Source: ZC4RG30 sp963726085 (lineage in GTDB: Bacteria > Pseudomonadota > Gammaproteobacteria > Steroidobacterales > Steroidobacteraceae). From it: a stretch of DNA of 64,000 nucleotides. The position numbers were made by a program, and so were the translations under genes. Of this stretch, positions 37,488-45,348 are shown piece by piece. Location: NCBI GenBank assembly GCA_963726085.1, contig CAVSAR010000004.1:124001-188000 (forward strand). The letters run 5' to 3'. The notes under the pieces are model-generated. The model saw nothing but the letters and a program-made list of their open reading frames with translations, was not told the origin of the DNA and did no database searches. Numbering within the stretch: the stretch's first letter is position 1; each line of letters opens with the position of its first letter.

Positions 37488-37916
37488 TCAGCCGCGAATG
37501 TAGGTCTGCAGGTCCTCGATCAGGTGGCGCTGGTCCTCGATCACGCTCTTCACCAGGTCGCCAATGGACACCACGCCGTGGACCCGGTTGCCATCGATCA
37601 CGGGCAGGTGCCGGATGCGCCGGTCGGTCATCACGCGCATGGCGTCTTCCACGGTTTCCTGCGGCGTGATGCTGATCACCGGCGCGCTCATGATGTCGCG
37701 CACCGGCGTGTCCGCAGACGATCGACCCATCAGTACGCACTTGCGCGCGTAGTCGCGCTCGGAAATGACGCCGATCAATCGCGCGCCATCCATCACCAGC
37801 AGCGCGCCAACGTGCTTTTCCGCCATGGCGCGCACCGCCTCGATCACCGGTGCATCGGGCGCAATCGAGTGGATATCGCGTCCCTTGCCGTCCAGCAGCT
37901 GCGCCAGCGTAACCAT
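37488..37916 (-). CDS. tandem CBS-domain protein
   Basis: 142 residues, two CBS domains and nothing else: first DAPVIEAVRAMAEKHVGALLV to GVISERDYARK, second TPQETVEDAMRVMTDRRIRHLPV to GVVSIGDLVKSVI. Such proteins bind adenine nucleotides, but no partner is evident. Start ATG (MVTLAQLLDGKG) is chosen at the domain beginning; the frame is open 31 codons further upstream into nfeD. It lies two bases after nfeD on the same strand. Confidence 0.88.
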   Translation of the reverse strand: MVTLAQLLDGKGRDIHSIAPDAPVIEAVRAMAEKHVGALLVMDGARLIGVISERDYARKCVLMGRSSADTPVRDIMSAPVISITPQETVEDAMRVMTDRRIRHLPVIDGNRVHGVVSIGDLVKSVIEDQRHLIEDLQTYIRG

Positions 37917-37918
37917 GT

Positions 37919-38362
37919 TCAGGCCCTCTCTACTTTCAGTATCGCGCCGTCCACGCCGGTAACCCTGACGCTGGCGCCCACCGGCGCATCCGCGCCGTGC
38001 ACCAGCCACACTGAATCCCCTACGCGGATCTTCCCGGTTCCGTCCTTCACCGCCTCGAACAGCTGGAATTCCTGCCCGATGTATTTGACGCCGCGCTTGC
38101 TGAGCCCCGGCTGGTCGGAGGTTTCATTGTCCTCCGGCCGGAAGTGGCGCCACAGGAAGATCGCCAGCACGCCCAGGGCGCCGAACATTACCAGCTGCAG
38201 CTCCCACGGCACCGGCACCACCAGCATCACCGCGCCGGTGACAAACGCGGCCACTGCAAACCAGATCGCCACTGCACCGGGCATGAAGGTCTCGATGGCC
38301 GCCAGCACCGCGGCGGCGATCCACCAGTGCCACCACTGCAGGGACTGTGCGAATTCGATCAT
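37919..38362 (-). CDS. NfeD-like membrane protein
   Basis: 147 residues: three hydrophobic segments (about 10-30, 33-50, 53-70) then an OB-fold NfeD domain (GKIRVGDSVWLVHGADAPVGASVRVTGVDG, shown in part) ending ILKVERA. Short NfeD proteins (YbbJ type) partner SPFH proteins encoded next door; here the SPFH gene overlaps by four bases (ATGA). The pair probably organises membrane microdomains or proteolysis. Confidence 0.88.
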   Translation of the reverse strand: MIEFAQSLQWWHWWIAAAVLAAIETFMPGAVAIWFAVAAFVTGAVMLVVPVPWELQLVMFGALGVLAIFLWRHFRPEDNETSDQPGLSKRGVKYIGQEFQLFEAVKDGTGKIRVGDSVWLVHGADAPVGASVRVTGVDGAILKVERA

Positions 38363-39324
38363 CTGGGGGCTCCGCTGCCGGGTGCAGCGCCACGCGGCAA
38401 GGCCTGGTTCTTGATCGCGTCCCGCGCCAGTTCGGCGATGCCGCCCAGCGACGAGAGCACGGCCGTGGCCTCCACCGGCATGAAGAACACTTTCTGGTTC
38501 GGCGATTCGGCAAACGCCTTGAGCGACTCGATGTATTTCTGCGCCACGAAATAGTTCAGCGCGTTGGTATTGCCCTCGGAAATCGCCTTCGACACCATTT
38601 CGGTGGCCTTGGCTTCAGCGGCGGCCGAACGCTCGCGGGCCTCGGCGTCGCGGAACGCCGCTTCCTTGCGACCCTCGGCCTGCAGTACCACGGACTGCTT
38701 CTCGCCTTCGGCCTTCAGGATGGCCGCCTGGCGGAAGCCCTCGGCATCCAGGATGTTGGCGCGCTTGTCGCGCTCGGCCTTCATCTGCCGTGCCATGGAT
38801 TCGATCAGGTCCTGCGGCGGCTGGATGTCCTTGATCTCGATGCGCGTGACCTTGATGCCCCAGGGCGAGGTCGCCTCGTCCACCACGCGCAACAGGCGAT
38901 GGTTGATCTCGTCGCGCTTGGAGAGCGTCTCGTCCAGATCCATCGCCCCGACCACGGTGCGAATGTTGGTCATGGTGAGGTTGATGACTGCTAGGCGCAG
39001 GTTGTCGACCTCATAGGCGGCCTTGGCCGCATCCAGCACCTGGTAGAACACCACGGCGTCGACGCCGACCATGGCATTGTCCTTGGTGATGACTTCCTGG
39101 CGGGGCACGTCCAGCACCTGCTCCATCATGTTGATGCGCCGACCGATCTGCTCGAAGAATGGCGTGATGAAGTGGAACCCGGGCGACATGGTCTTCTTGT
39201 AGCGACCGAAGCGCTCCAGCGTGTATTCGTGTCCCTGCGGCACGGTGAGCCAGGCCTTCGCGGCGACGATCAGTATCGCGACCAGGATGATGATCGGCAG
39301 ATACCCGGCACTGAACAGTCCCAT
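38359..39324 (-). CDS. SPFH/stomatin-like protein (QmcA type)
   Basis: 321 residues: one N-terminal membrane helix (YLPIIILVAILIVAAKAWL), then the SPFH/PHB domain starting TVPQGHEYTLERFGRY, followed by a long alanine/glutamate-rich coiled coil (ILKAEGEKQSVVLQAEG and similar) and a C-terminal oligomerisation region. Resembles E. coli QmcA (YbbK), which sits with YbbJ as here. Likely a membrane scaffold modulating FtsH or other proteases; inference from family. Confidence 0.92.
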   Translation of the reverse strand: MGLFSAGYLPIIILVAILIVAAKAWLTVPQGHEYTLERFGRYKKTMSPGFHFITPFFEQIGRRINMMEQVLDVPRQEVITKDNAMVGVDAVVFYQVLDAAKAAYEVDNLRLAVINLTMTNIRTVVGAMDLDETLSKRDEINHRLLRVVDEATSPWGIKVTRIEIKDIQPPQDLIESMARQMKAERDKRANILDAEGFRQAAILKAEGEKQSVVLQAEGRKEAAFRDAEARERSAAAEAKATEMVSKAISEGNTNALNYFVAQKYIESLKAFAESPNQKVFFMPVEATAVLSSLGGIAELARDAIKNQALPRGAAPGSGAPR

Positions 39325-39387
39325 AGCCCTACTCCCCGTGTGTTGTTTTGTACCTGAGCATACCCGACCGCTGCCCGTTTCCCCTGA

Positions 39388-41229
39388 TCAGGCTGCGCGT
39401 GAGCGCTTGAGGTGGATCAGCAGCAGCGAGATCGCCGCCTGCGTCACCCCCGGCACGCGCGCCGCCTGCCCCAGGGTCACCGGACGCACCTCATCCAGTC
39501 GCTGTCGCGCTTCATTGGACAATCCGCTGATCCGGCCGTAGTCCAGGCCCGGCGGCAGCACCGCGGCTTCGTGGACGCGCTGCTGCTCGATCTCCAGGCG
39601 CTGGCGCTCGATGTAGCCTTCGTAGCGGGCGCGAACGGTAAGATCCAGCACCAACTGCTCGCCGATGCGGTCGTCCAGGCCGGTTACATCGAATCCGCCG
39701 ATCAGCGCCGCCAGTGCCGGATAGTCCACTTCCGGCCGGCGCAGCAGGTCAAATGCCGACACGCCTTCCTGGCGCACGAATGTCTGGCGCAGCCGCTGCG
39801 CCTCGCGCGCCACGGCCGCCTGCTTGTCGCTGAAGAACGCCCAGCGCTCATCGTCGACCAGTCCCAGCTGGCGACCGGTGGGCGTCAGCCGCACGTCGGC
39901 GTTGTCCTCGCGCAGCAGCAGGCGGTACTCCGCGCGGCTGGTGAACATGCGGTACGGTTCGCGCGTGCCCTGCGTGGTCAGGTCATCAATCAGCACACCC
40001 ATGTAGGAATTGCCGCGCTCGGCCAGCAGCGGCGCCAAGTCGCAGGCCAGGGCAGCGGCATTGGCGCCGGCCACCAGGCCCTGGGCGGCGGCCTCTTCGT
40101 ATCCGGTGGTGCCATTGATCTGGCCGGCGAAGAACAATCCTGCCAGCGCCTTGGTTTCCAGCGTCGGCTTCAGGTCGCGCGGATCGAAGTAATCGTATTC
40201 GATGGCGTAGCCAGGGCGCGTCAGGTGCGCGGCCTCCAGTCCCGGTATCGTGCTTACGAATGCCTGCTGCACATCAAATGGCAGGCTGGTGGAAATTCCG
40301 TTGGGGTAGACCTCGTGGGTATCAAGGCCCTCGGGCTCCAGGAAGATCTGGTGCGAGGTGCGCCCGGCGAATCGCACCACCTTGTCTTCGACTGACGGGC
40401 AGTAGCGCGGCCCAATGCCTTCGATCATCCCGGTGAACATGGGCGAGCGGTCGGTGGCGGCGCGAATGATTTCGTGCGTGCGCTCATTGGTTGCCGTGAT
40501 GTGGCAGCTGCGCTGTGCCGGGTGATCGGCGCGGCGCCCCAGGAACGAGAACACCGGACGCGGCTCGTCGCCGGGCTGCTCCGCCACCCGCGCGTAATCA
40601 ATGGTGCGCCCGTCGATGCGCGGAGGCGTCCCGGTCTTGAGCCGACCCACGCGGGGCGCCAGCTCGCGCAGGCGTGCAGCCAGTCGCAGCGATGGCGGAT
40701 CCCCGGCGCGACCGCCGGAGAAATTTTCCAGGCCCACATGGATGCGCCCGCCCAGGAAGGTGCCGGCAGTCAGGACCACGGCCCGGGCCGTGAAGCGAAT
40801 GCCGGTGGCCGTGACCACGGCGCTCACCCGCTCCCCGCGCAGCTCCACGTCGGCCACCTCCTGCTGGAACACGGCCAGGTTGGGCTGGCACTCGACGGCG
40901 CGACGGATGGCACGGCGATACAGCTGCCGGTCCGCCTGCGCTCGGGTAGCCCTTACCGCCGGACCCTTGCTGGCATTGAGCGTGCGGAAATGGATGCCGG
41001 CAGCGTCGGCGGCCCGCGCCATCACGCCGCCCAGCGCATCGATCTCGCGCACCAGGTGGCCCTTGCCAATGCCACCGATGGCCGGATTGCAGCTCATCGT
41101 GCCAACTGTCTCGATGGACTGCGTCAGCAGCAGCGTGCGGGCGCCACGACGTGCTGCGGCCAGTGCCGCTTCCACACCGGCGTGCCCGCCACCGACAACG
41201 ATGACGTCAAAGCAATTGGGTTCGGCCAT
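39388..41229 (-). CDS. mnmG: tRNA uridine-5-carboxymethylaminomethyl modification enzyme MnmG
   Basis: 613 residues from the ATG giving MAEPNCFDVIVVGGGHAGVE. FAD-binding GGGHAG, the NPAIGGIGKGHLVREIDALGG block, GTFLGGRIHVG, HQIFLEPEG and FAGQINGTTGYEEAAAQG are diagnostic of MnmG (GidA). With MnmE it modifies wobble uridine of several tRNAs using methylene-tetrahydrofolate. No rsmG, parA or mnmE is adjacent. Slightly shorter than the usual 625-630, with all motifs in place. Confidence 0.96.
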   Translation of the reverse strand: MAEPNCFDVIVVGGGHAGVEAALAAARRGARTLLLTQSIETVGTMSCNPAIGGIGKGHLVREIDALGGVMARAADAAGIHFRTLNASKGPAVRATRAQADRQLYRRAIRRAVECQPNLAVFQQEVADVELRGERVSAVVTATGIRFTARAVVLTAGTFLGGRIHVGLENFSGGRAGDPPSLRLAARLRELAPRVGRLKTGTPPRIDGRTIDYARVAEQPGDEPRPVFSFLGRRADHPAQRSCHITATNERTHEIIRAATDRSPMFTGMIEGIGPRYCPSVEDKVVRFAGRTSHQIFLEPEGLDTHEVYPNGISTSLPFDVQQAFVSTIPGLEAAHLTRPGYAIEYDYFDPRDLKPTLETKALAGLFFAGQINGTTGYEEAAAQGLVAGANAAALACDLAPLLAERGNSYMGVLIDDLTTQGTREPYRMFTSRAEYRLLLREDNADVRLTPTGRQLGLVDDERWAFFSDKQAAVAREAQRLRQTFVRQEGVSAFDLLRRPEVDYPALAALIGGFDVTGLDDRIGEQLVLDLTVRARYEGYIERQRLEIEQQRVHEAAVLPPGLDYGRISGLSNEARQRLDEVRPVTLGQAARVPGVTQAAISLLLIHLKRSRAA

Positions 41230-41288
41230 CCGGGCATTGTAATCCCCAGACCCTCGCCAGCGGCCCGCAATGGTATGGTGGGTACCCC

Positions 41289-42824
41289 GTGCCACGCTCA
41301 GTCACTGCCGCAGCCCTCATTGCGCTTGCAGCTTCAGCAATGCTTGCCATTCCCGGCTCCGCGGTTGCTGCCAACCAGACTGCCGGCACGATGCCAGGTG
41401 CGCCCGGGCCTCCCCTTGGCGCATCCGTGACCCTGACCCCCTGTCGGCTCGACCACCCGCTGGGCCTGGCGTCTTATGCGGCCGATTGTGGGCGGGTCAG
41501 CGTGCCGGAGAACCGGGACAAGCCCGGCGGGGCCCGGTTACAGCTGTTTGTTGCCCGGATCCCCGCGCTCAGCCGCAAGCGGGCAGCCGACCCCCTGTTC
41601 CTGCTGGCCGGCGGCCCAGGCCTGGGGGCGACGACGTTCTACACCGGCGTCGCGCCCGCGTTCGCCCTGGTCAACCGCAACCGCGACATCGTGCTGGTCG
41701 ACCAGCGCGGCACTGGCAAGTCCCATCCGCTCAACTGCCCCTTCGACGAGCAGCAGATGTGGGACGTCAGCGACCAGGAGACCGCGCGGATCATGGCCGA
41801 GTGCCGCGACCGGCTGGCCAAGGACCACGACCTGTCGCAGTACACGACCAGCGTCGCCGTGCGTGACCTGGACGCGGTGCGTGCGGCCCTGGGCTATGCG
41901 CAGATCAGCCTTTACGGAAGTTCCTACGGCACGCGGGTCGCGCAGCACTACGCCCGGCGCTATCCGCAACGCACGCGCGCCCTGATCCTCGACGGCATCG
42001 TGCCACCCACCCAGGTGCTGGGACCGACCACGCCGCTGGACGCCGAGAATGCATTGCAGGGGATATTCACCAGGTGCCGGGCCGATGCGGCCTGCATGCA
42101 GGCGTTTGGCGACCCGCAGCAGGACTACCAGCAGCTACGCGAAAAGCTGGCCAGCGGTCCGGTCCCCATCACGTTGGCCGATCCGCGCAGCGGGCAACCC
42201 ATCCAGCTGCAGTTCTCAACCAGTGTGCTGGCCGGGGCGCTGCGCCTTGCCGGATACACCGCGGATCAGGCCGCGCTGCTGCCACTGGCACTGCACATGG
42301 CCAATCGCAACCAGCAGTTCACGCCGCTGGCGTCCCAGTTCCTGATGACCGCGGAGGATTACGACGCCGTGCTGGCCTACGGCATGCACAACAGCGTCGT
42401 CTGCACGGAGGACGTGCCGTTCTTCAAGGAAGACGCGCAGGACCGTGAGCGCATGGCCGCGACCTTCCTGGGCGTCTCGCAGCTGGATGCACTGCGCGCG
42501 CTGTGCGCTGCCTGGCCGCGCGGCCCCATCGACGCGGATTTGCACGCGCCGCTGGTCAGCAAGGTCCCGGCCCTGCTGCTGTCGGGCACCTCCGACCCGG
42601 TCACGCCCGTGTCGTTTGGCGACGAGGCGGCCAAGGGTTTCCAGAATTCGCTGCACCTGAAGCTCAAGGACCAGGGGCATGGCCAGCTGGTGCAGCCCTG
42701 CGTTGACCGGGTGATGGCCGATTTCCTGCAGCAGGCCGGCGGGCCGCTGCATTTGGACACGCACTGCGTGGAGCACCTGCAGGCGCCGCCCTTCTTCCTG
42801 TCCCTCAACGGCCCTGGCCCGTGA
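41289..42824 (+). CDS. exported alpha/beta hydrolase, TAP/prolyl-aminopeptidase-like
   Basis: 511 residues from a GTG with signal peptide (ALIALAASAMLAIPGSAVAA). Features include FLLAGGPGLGATTF, VDQRGTGKSHPLNC, nucleophile in LYGSSYGTRVAQHYARR, LILDGIVPP, and the TAP-like C-terminal domain with LLLSGTSDPVTPVSFG (Asp) and LKDQGHGQLVQPCVDRV (His). Members are secreted tripeptidyl or prolyl aminopeptidases or esterases. The stop overlaps the start of the ABC ATPase (GTGA), linking a secreted hydrolase to an exporter. Confidence 0.85.
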   Translation: MPRSVTAAALIALAASAMLAIPGSAVAANQTAGTMPGAPGPPLGASVTLTPCRLDHPLGLASYAADCGRVSVPENRDKPGGARLQLFVARIPALSRKRAADPLFLLAGGPGLGATTFYTGVAPAFALVNRNRDIVLVDQRGTGKSHPLNCPFDEQQMWDVSDQETARIMAECRDRLAKDHDLSQYTTSVAVRDLDAVRAALGYAQISLYGSSYGTRVAQHYARRYPQRTRALILDGIVPPTQVLGPTTPLDAENALQGIFTRCRADAACMQAFGDPQQDYQQLREKLASGPVPITLADPRSGQPIQLQFSTSVLAGALRLAGYTADQAALLPLALHMANRNQQFTPLASQFLMTAEDYDAVLAYGMHNSVVCTEDVPFFKEDAQDRERMAATFLGVSQLDALRALCAAWPRGPIDADLHAPLVSKVPALLLSGTSDPVTPVSFGDEAAKGFQNSLHLKLKDQGHGQLVQPCVDRVMADFLQQAGGPLHLDTHCVEHLQAPPFFLSLNGPGP

Positions 42825-43552
42825 TCGAGGCCCGGCAACTGGTGAAGCGCTTTGGCGCGGTGCGCGCGCTCAATGGCGTGAGCTTTCGCGCCGGGGACGG
42901 GCGCATCACCGGGCTGCTGGGCCCCAATGGCGCCGGCAAGAGCACGACCCTGCGCATCCTGTATTCCACCCTCAAGCCCGACAGCGGTTCGGCATTTGTC
43001 GATGGCGAGCTGGTGGAACAGGACAACGTGGACGTACGGCGGCGATTGGGCGTGTTGCCGCACAATGCCGGGCTGTATCCGTCGCTGACGGCGCGCGAAA
43101 ACATCGAGTACTTTGGCCGGCTGGCCGGCTTGAGCAGCATCGCGGCGCGACGGCGTGCCGATGAGCTGCTGACGCTGCTGGAACTGGAAGACATCGCCAC
43201 CCGGCGGGCCAAGGGTTTTTCCCAGGGCCAGCGCCTCAAGACGGCGCTGGCGCGGGCGCTGGTGCACGCGCCGCGCAACCTGATCCTCGACGAGCCCACC
43301 AACGGACTGGACGTGCCGGCGGTGCGCAAGCTGCGCGCCCTGCTGCAGCGCCTGCGCGACCAGGGCCAATGCATCCTGTTCTCCAGCCACGTCATGCAGG
43401 AAGTGGCGCTGCTGTGCGATGACGCGGTGGTGATTGCCCGGGGCACCGTGGTCGCGCAGGGCAGCCCCGAGCAGCTGCGCGCGGCCACCGGTGCCGAGTC
43501 CTTCGAGGACGCCTTCGTGGCGCTCACGGGCGCCGGCGGTGACGGCCCGTGA
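42821..43552 (+). CDS. ABC exporter ATP-binding subunit (NatA-like)
   Basis: 243 residues. Walker A GLLGPNGAGKSTTL (K40), Q-loop region, signature FSQGQRLKTALARALVH (FSQGQ rather than LSGGQ, as is common in NatA), Walker B LILDEPTNGLD and switch His in LFSSHVMQE. With the next gene it forms an ABC-2 type exporter resembling Na+-efflux NatAB. The start is GTG in a four-base overlap; the stop overlaps natB. Confidence 0.9.
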   Translation: MIEARQLVKRFGAVRALNGVSFRAGDGRITGLLGPNGAGKSTTLRILYSTLKPDSGSAFVDGELVEQDNVDVRRRLGVLPHNAGLYPSLTARENIEYFGRLAGLSSIAARRRADELLTLLELEDIATRRAKGFSQGQRLKTALARALVHAPRNLILDEPTNGLDVPAVRKLRALLQRLRDQGQCILFSSHVMQEVALLCDDAVVIARGTVVAQGSPEQLRAATGAESFEDAFVALTGAGGDGP

Positions 43553-44727
43553 TGCGCGCCACGCTGACCGTGTTCGTGAAGGAATTCCTCGAGAATCTGC
43601 GCGACCGCCGCACGGTGATGACCGCGCTGCTGGTCGGGCCGCTGTTCGGCCCGATCTTCTTCAGCATCATGCTGCAGTTTGCGCTCGACCGCACCCGAGC
43701 CATCGAGACCAACGTCGAGCTGCGCATGCTCAATGCCCCGGGTGCGCCCAACCTGGTGCGGTTTCTGGAATCCCACCAGGTGACCGTGCTGCAGGTAAAG
43801 GGCGATGCCGCCGTGGCCAGGCGCCTGGTCGCGGATCGCGCGGCCAAGGCGGTGCTGGAAGTGCCAGCCGATTACGGCGCGCGGCTGGCTTCCGGCGCGC
43901 CGGCGCCGCTGAAGCTGTACACGGACAACTCGCGCAACAGCGACACGCGCCAGGTGGCGCGCATCCGCACACTGATGGCGCAGTACGCCCAGACCATTGC
44001 GACGCAGCGCCTGGCCTTGCGGGGCATTGATGCGCGGCTGCTGGCACCGGTGGTGCTGCAGAACATCGATGTATCCACCCCGGCGTCGCGCGCATTGCTG
44101 GTGCTGGGCATGCTCAGTTTCTTCCTGGTGCTGTCGATGCTGACCGGCGGCATGTATCTGGCCATGGATACCACCGTGGGCGAGCGGGACCGCGGCACGC
44201 TGGAGCCCCTGCTGGCCACGCCGGTGCCGCGTGAAGCCCTGCTGTGCGGCAAGCTGCTGGCGACCTGCGCGTACATGTTCCTGTCGCTGTCGATCACCAC
44301 GTCGGTACTGTTCCTGGCCCTGGGCCGCCTTGATCTTGAGCAGTTCGGCATGAGCGCGAATCTGGACCCCCACACGGCGCTGGGCCTGATTTCGGTGACC
44401 GCGCCGCTGATTCCGCTGCTGGCGGCGCTGATGACGCTGGTCGCGGCGCAGGCGCGCAGCACCCGCGAGGCCCAGGCGTGGCTCGGGATACTGCAACTGG
44501 TTCCCACGTTGCCGCTGGTGTTCGCCAGCATCATGAACCTGGCGCCCAGCCTGCCCCTGATGGCCGTGCCCAGTCTTTCCCAGCACTTTCTCATCACTGC
44601 GGTGCTGCGTGCAGAGCCGGTCAACCCCCTGTACCTGCTGGTATCGATAGCCAGCACCCTGCTGCTGGGCCTGCTGCTGCTGTTGGTGGCGGCACGCGTC
44701 TATCGTCGCGAGTCACTTCTGGTATAG
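43549..44727 (+). CDS. ABC-2 type permease (NatB-like)
   Basis: 392 residues: an N-terminal membrane helix (TALLVGPLFGPIFFSIMLQFAL), a large periplasmic domain of about 140 residues, then five or six C-terminal helices with the ABC-2 block GERDRGTLEPLLATPVPREALLCGK. This is NatB/YhaP architecture, suggesting export of a cation or small amphiphile. The 3' end overlaps the convergent HEYFH gene by 15 bases. Confidence 0.88.
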   Translation: MMRATLTVFVKEFLENLRDRRTVMTALLVGPLFGPIFFSIMLQFALDRTRAIETNVELRMLNAPGAPNLVRFLESHQVTVLQVKGDAAVARRLVADRAAKAVLEVPADYGARLASGAPAPLKLYTDNSRNSDTRQVARIRTLMAQYAQTIATQRLALRGIDARLLAPVVLQNIDVSTPASRALLVLGMLSFFLVLSMLTGGMYLAMDTTVGERDRGTLEPLLATPVPREALLCGKLLATCAYMFLSLSITTSVLFLALGRLDLEQFGMSANLDPHTALGLISVTAPLIPLLAALMTLVAAQARSTREAQAWLGILQLVPTLPLVFASIMNLAPSLPLMAVPSLSQHFLITAVLRAEPVNPLYLLVSIASTLLLGLLLLLVAARVYRRESLLV

Positions 44728-45116
44728 CACCGGCCGCCTGCGGCGCTGACCGGCGAGGCCCAGGTCGGGACAACGATGGCGGTGCAGCGCGGCGAAGCGC
44801 CGCGCGTGCACTTCGTAGGGGTTGCTCCAGTACCCGTAGCGCAGGCACATGCGCAGGTAACGCAGCAGCGTCATCCGGCCGGTCTTCCATTGCTTGAGCA
44901 CATGGAAATACTCGTGCAGAACCAGGTCGGTGTCGGCGTAGAACTGCGCCGTGTCCCAGCGCAGGTAGATGCGATTGCGCCGGGTGACCGCCCGCGGCCA
45001 GCCGTGCAGAGCGTTGATCCAGGAGTATTCGATCGACGCGCACCTCGTCGATGGCCTGCGCCAAATAGTTGCAGCAGCAGCTGCGCGCAACGCTGCCGGC
45101 ATGGCTTGCGAGTCAT
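44713..45116 (-). CDS. HEYFH zinc-metallopeptidase-like small protein, two frameshifts
   Basis: About 133 residues if two extra bases are removed. Three frames contribute in order: MTRKPCRQRCAQLLLQLFG, then QAIDEVRVDR, then YSWINALHGWPRAVT ... DLVLHEYFHVLKQW ... SNPYEVHARRFAALHRHR. The HEYFH zinc-binding motif with downstream NPYEVHA acidic residue recalls small DUF4157/SprT-like proteins of Xanthomonadales. The breaks fall near 45058-45064 and 45018-45030. The reconstruction is an inference; the C-terminal 100 residues are firm. It overlaps the end of the ABC permease gene on the other strand. Confidence 0.6.
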
Positions 45117-45348
45117 CTTGTTTCATATTCGCTGCACCGGCAGCTATGTCAGCGTGTTGCAAGTGGGCAACACAGATTGGAGCGATCACTGCAAGGCTAT
45201 CCGTCGAGTGAATGTGTGTTGTTGTCGGTAGCTGAGGCCAAGACGCAACATTATCTCGCAGAATTGCGCTAGGCTCCTGACCCAAAGGGGGGGCAACACT
45301 GCCCCATGCGCTTGGAAGCCACAATATGTCCACGTGGAGGGTTTATCA

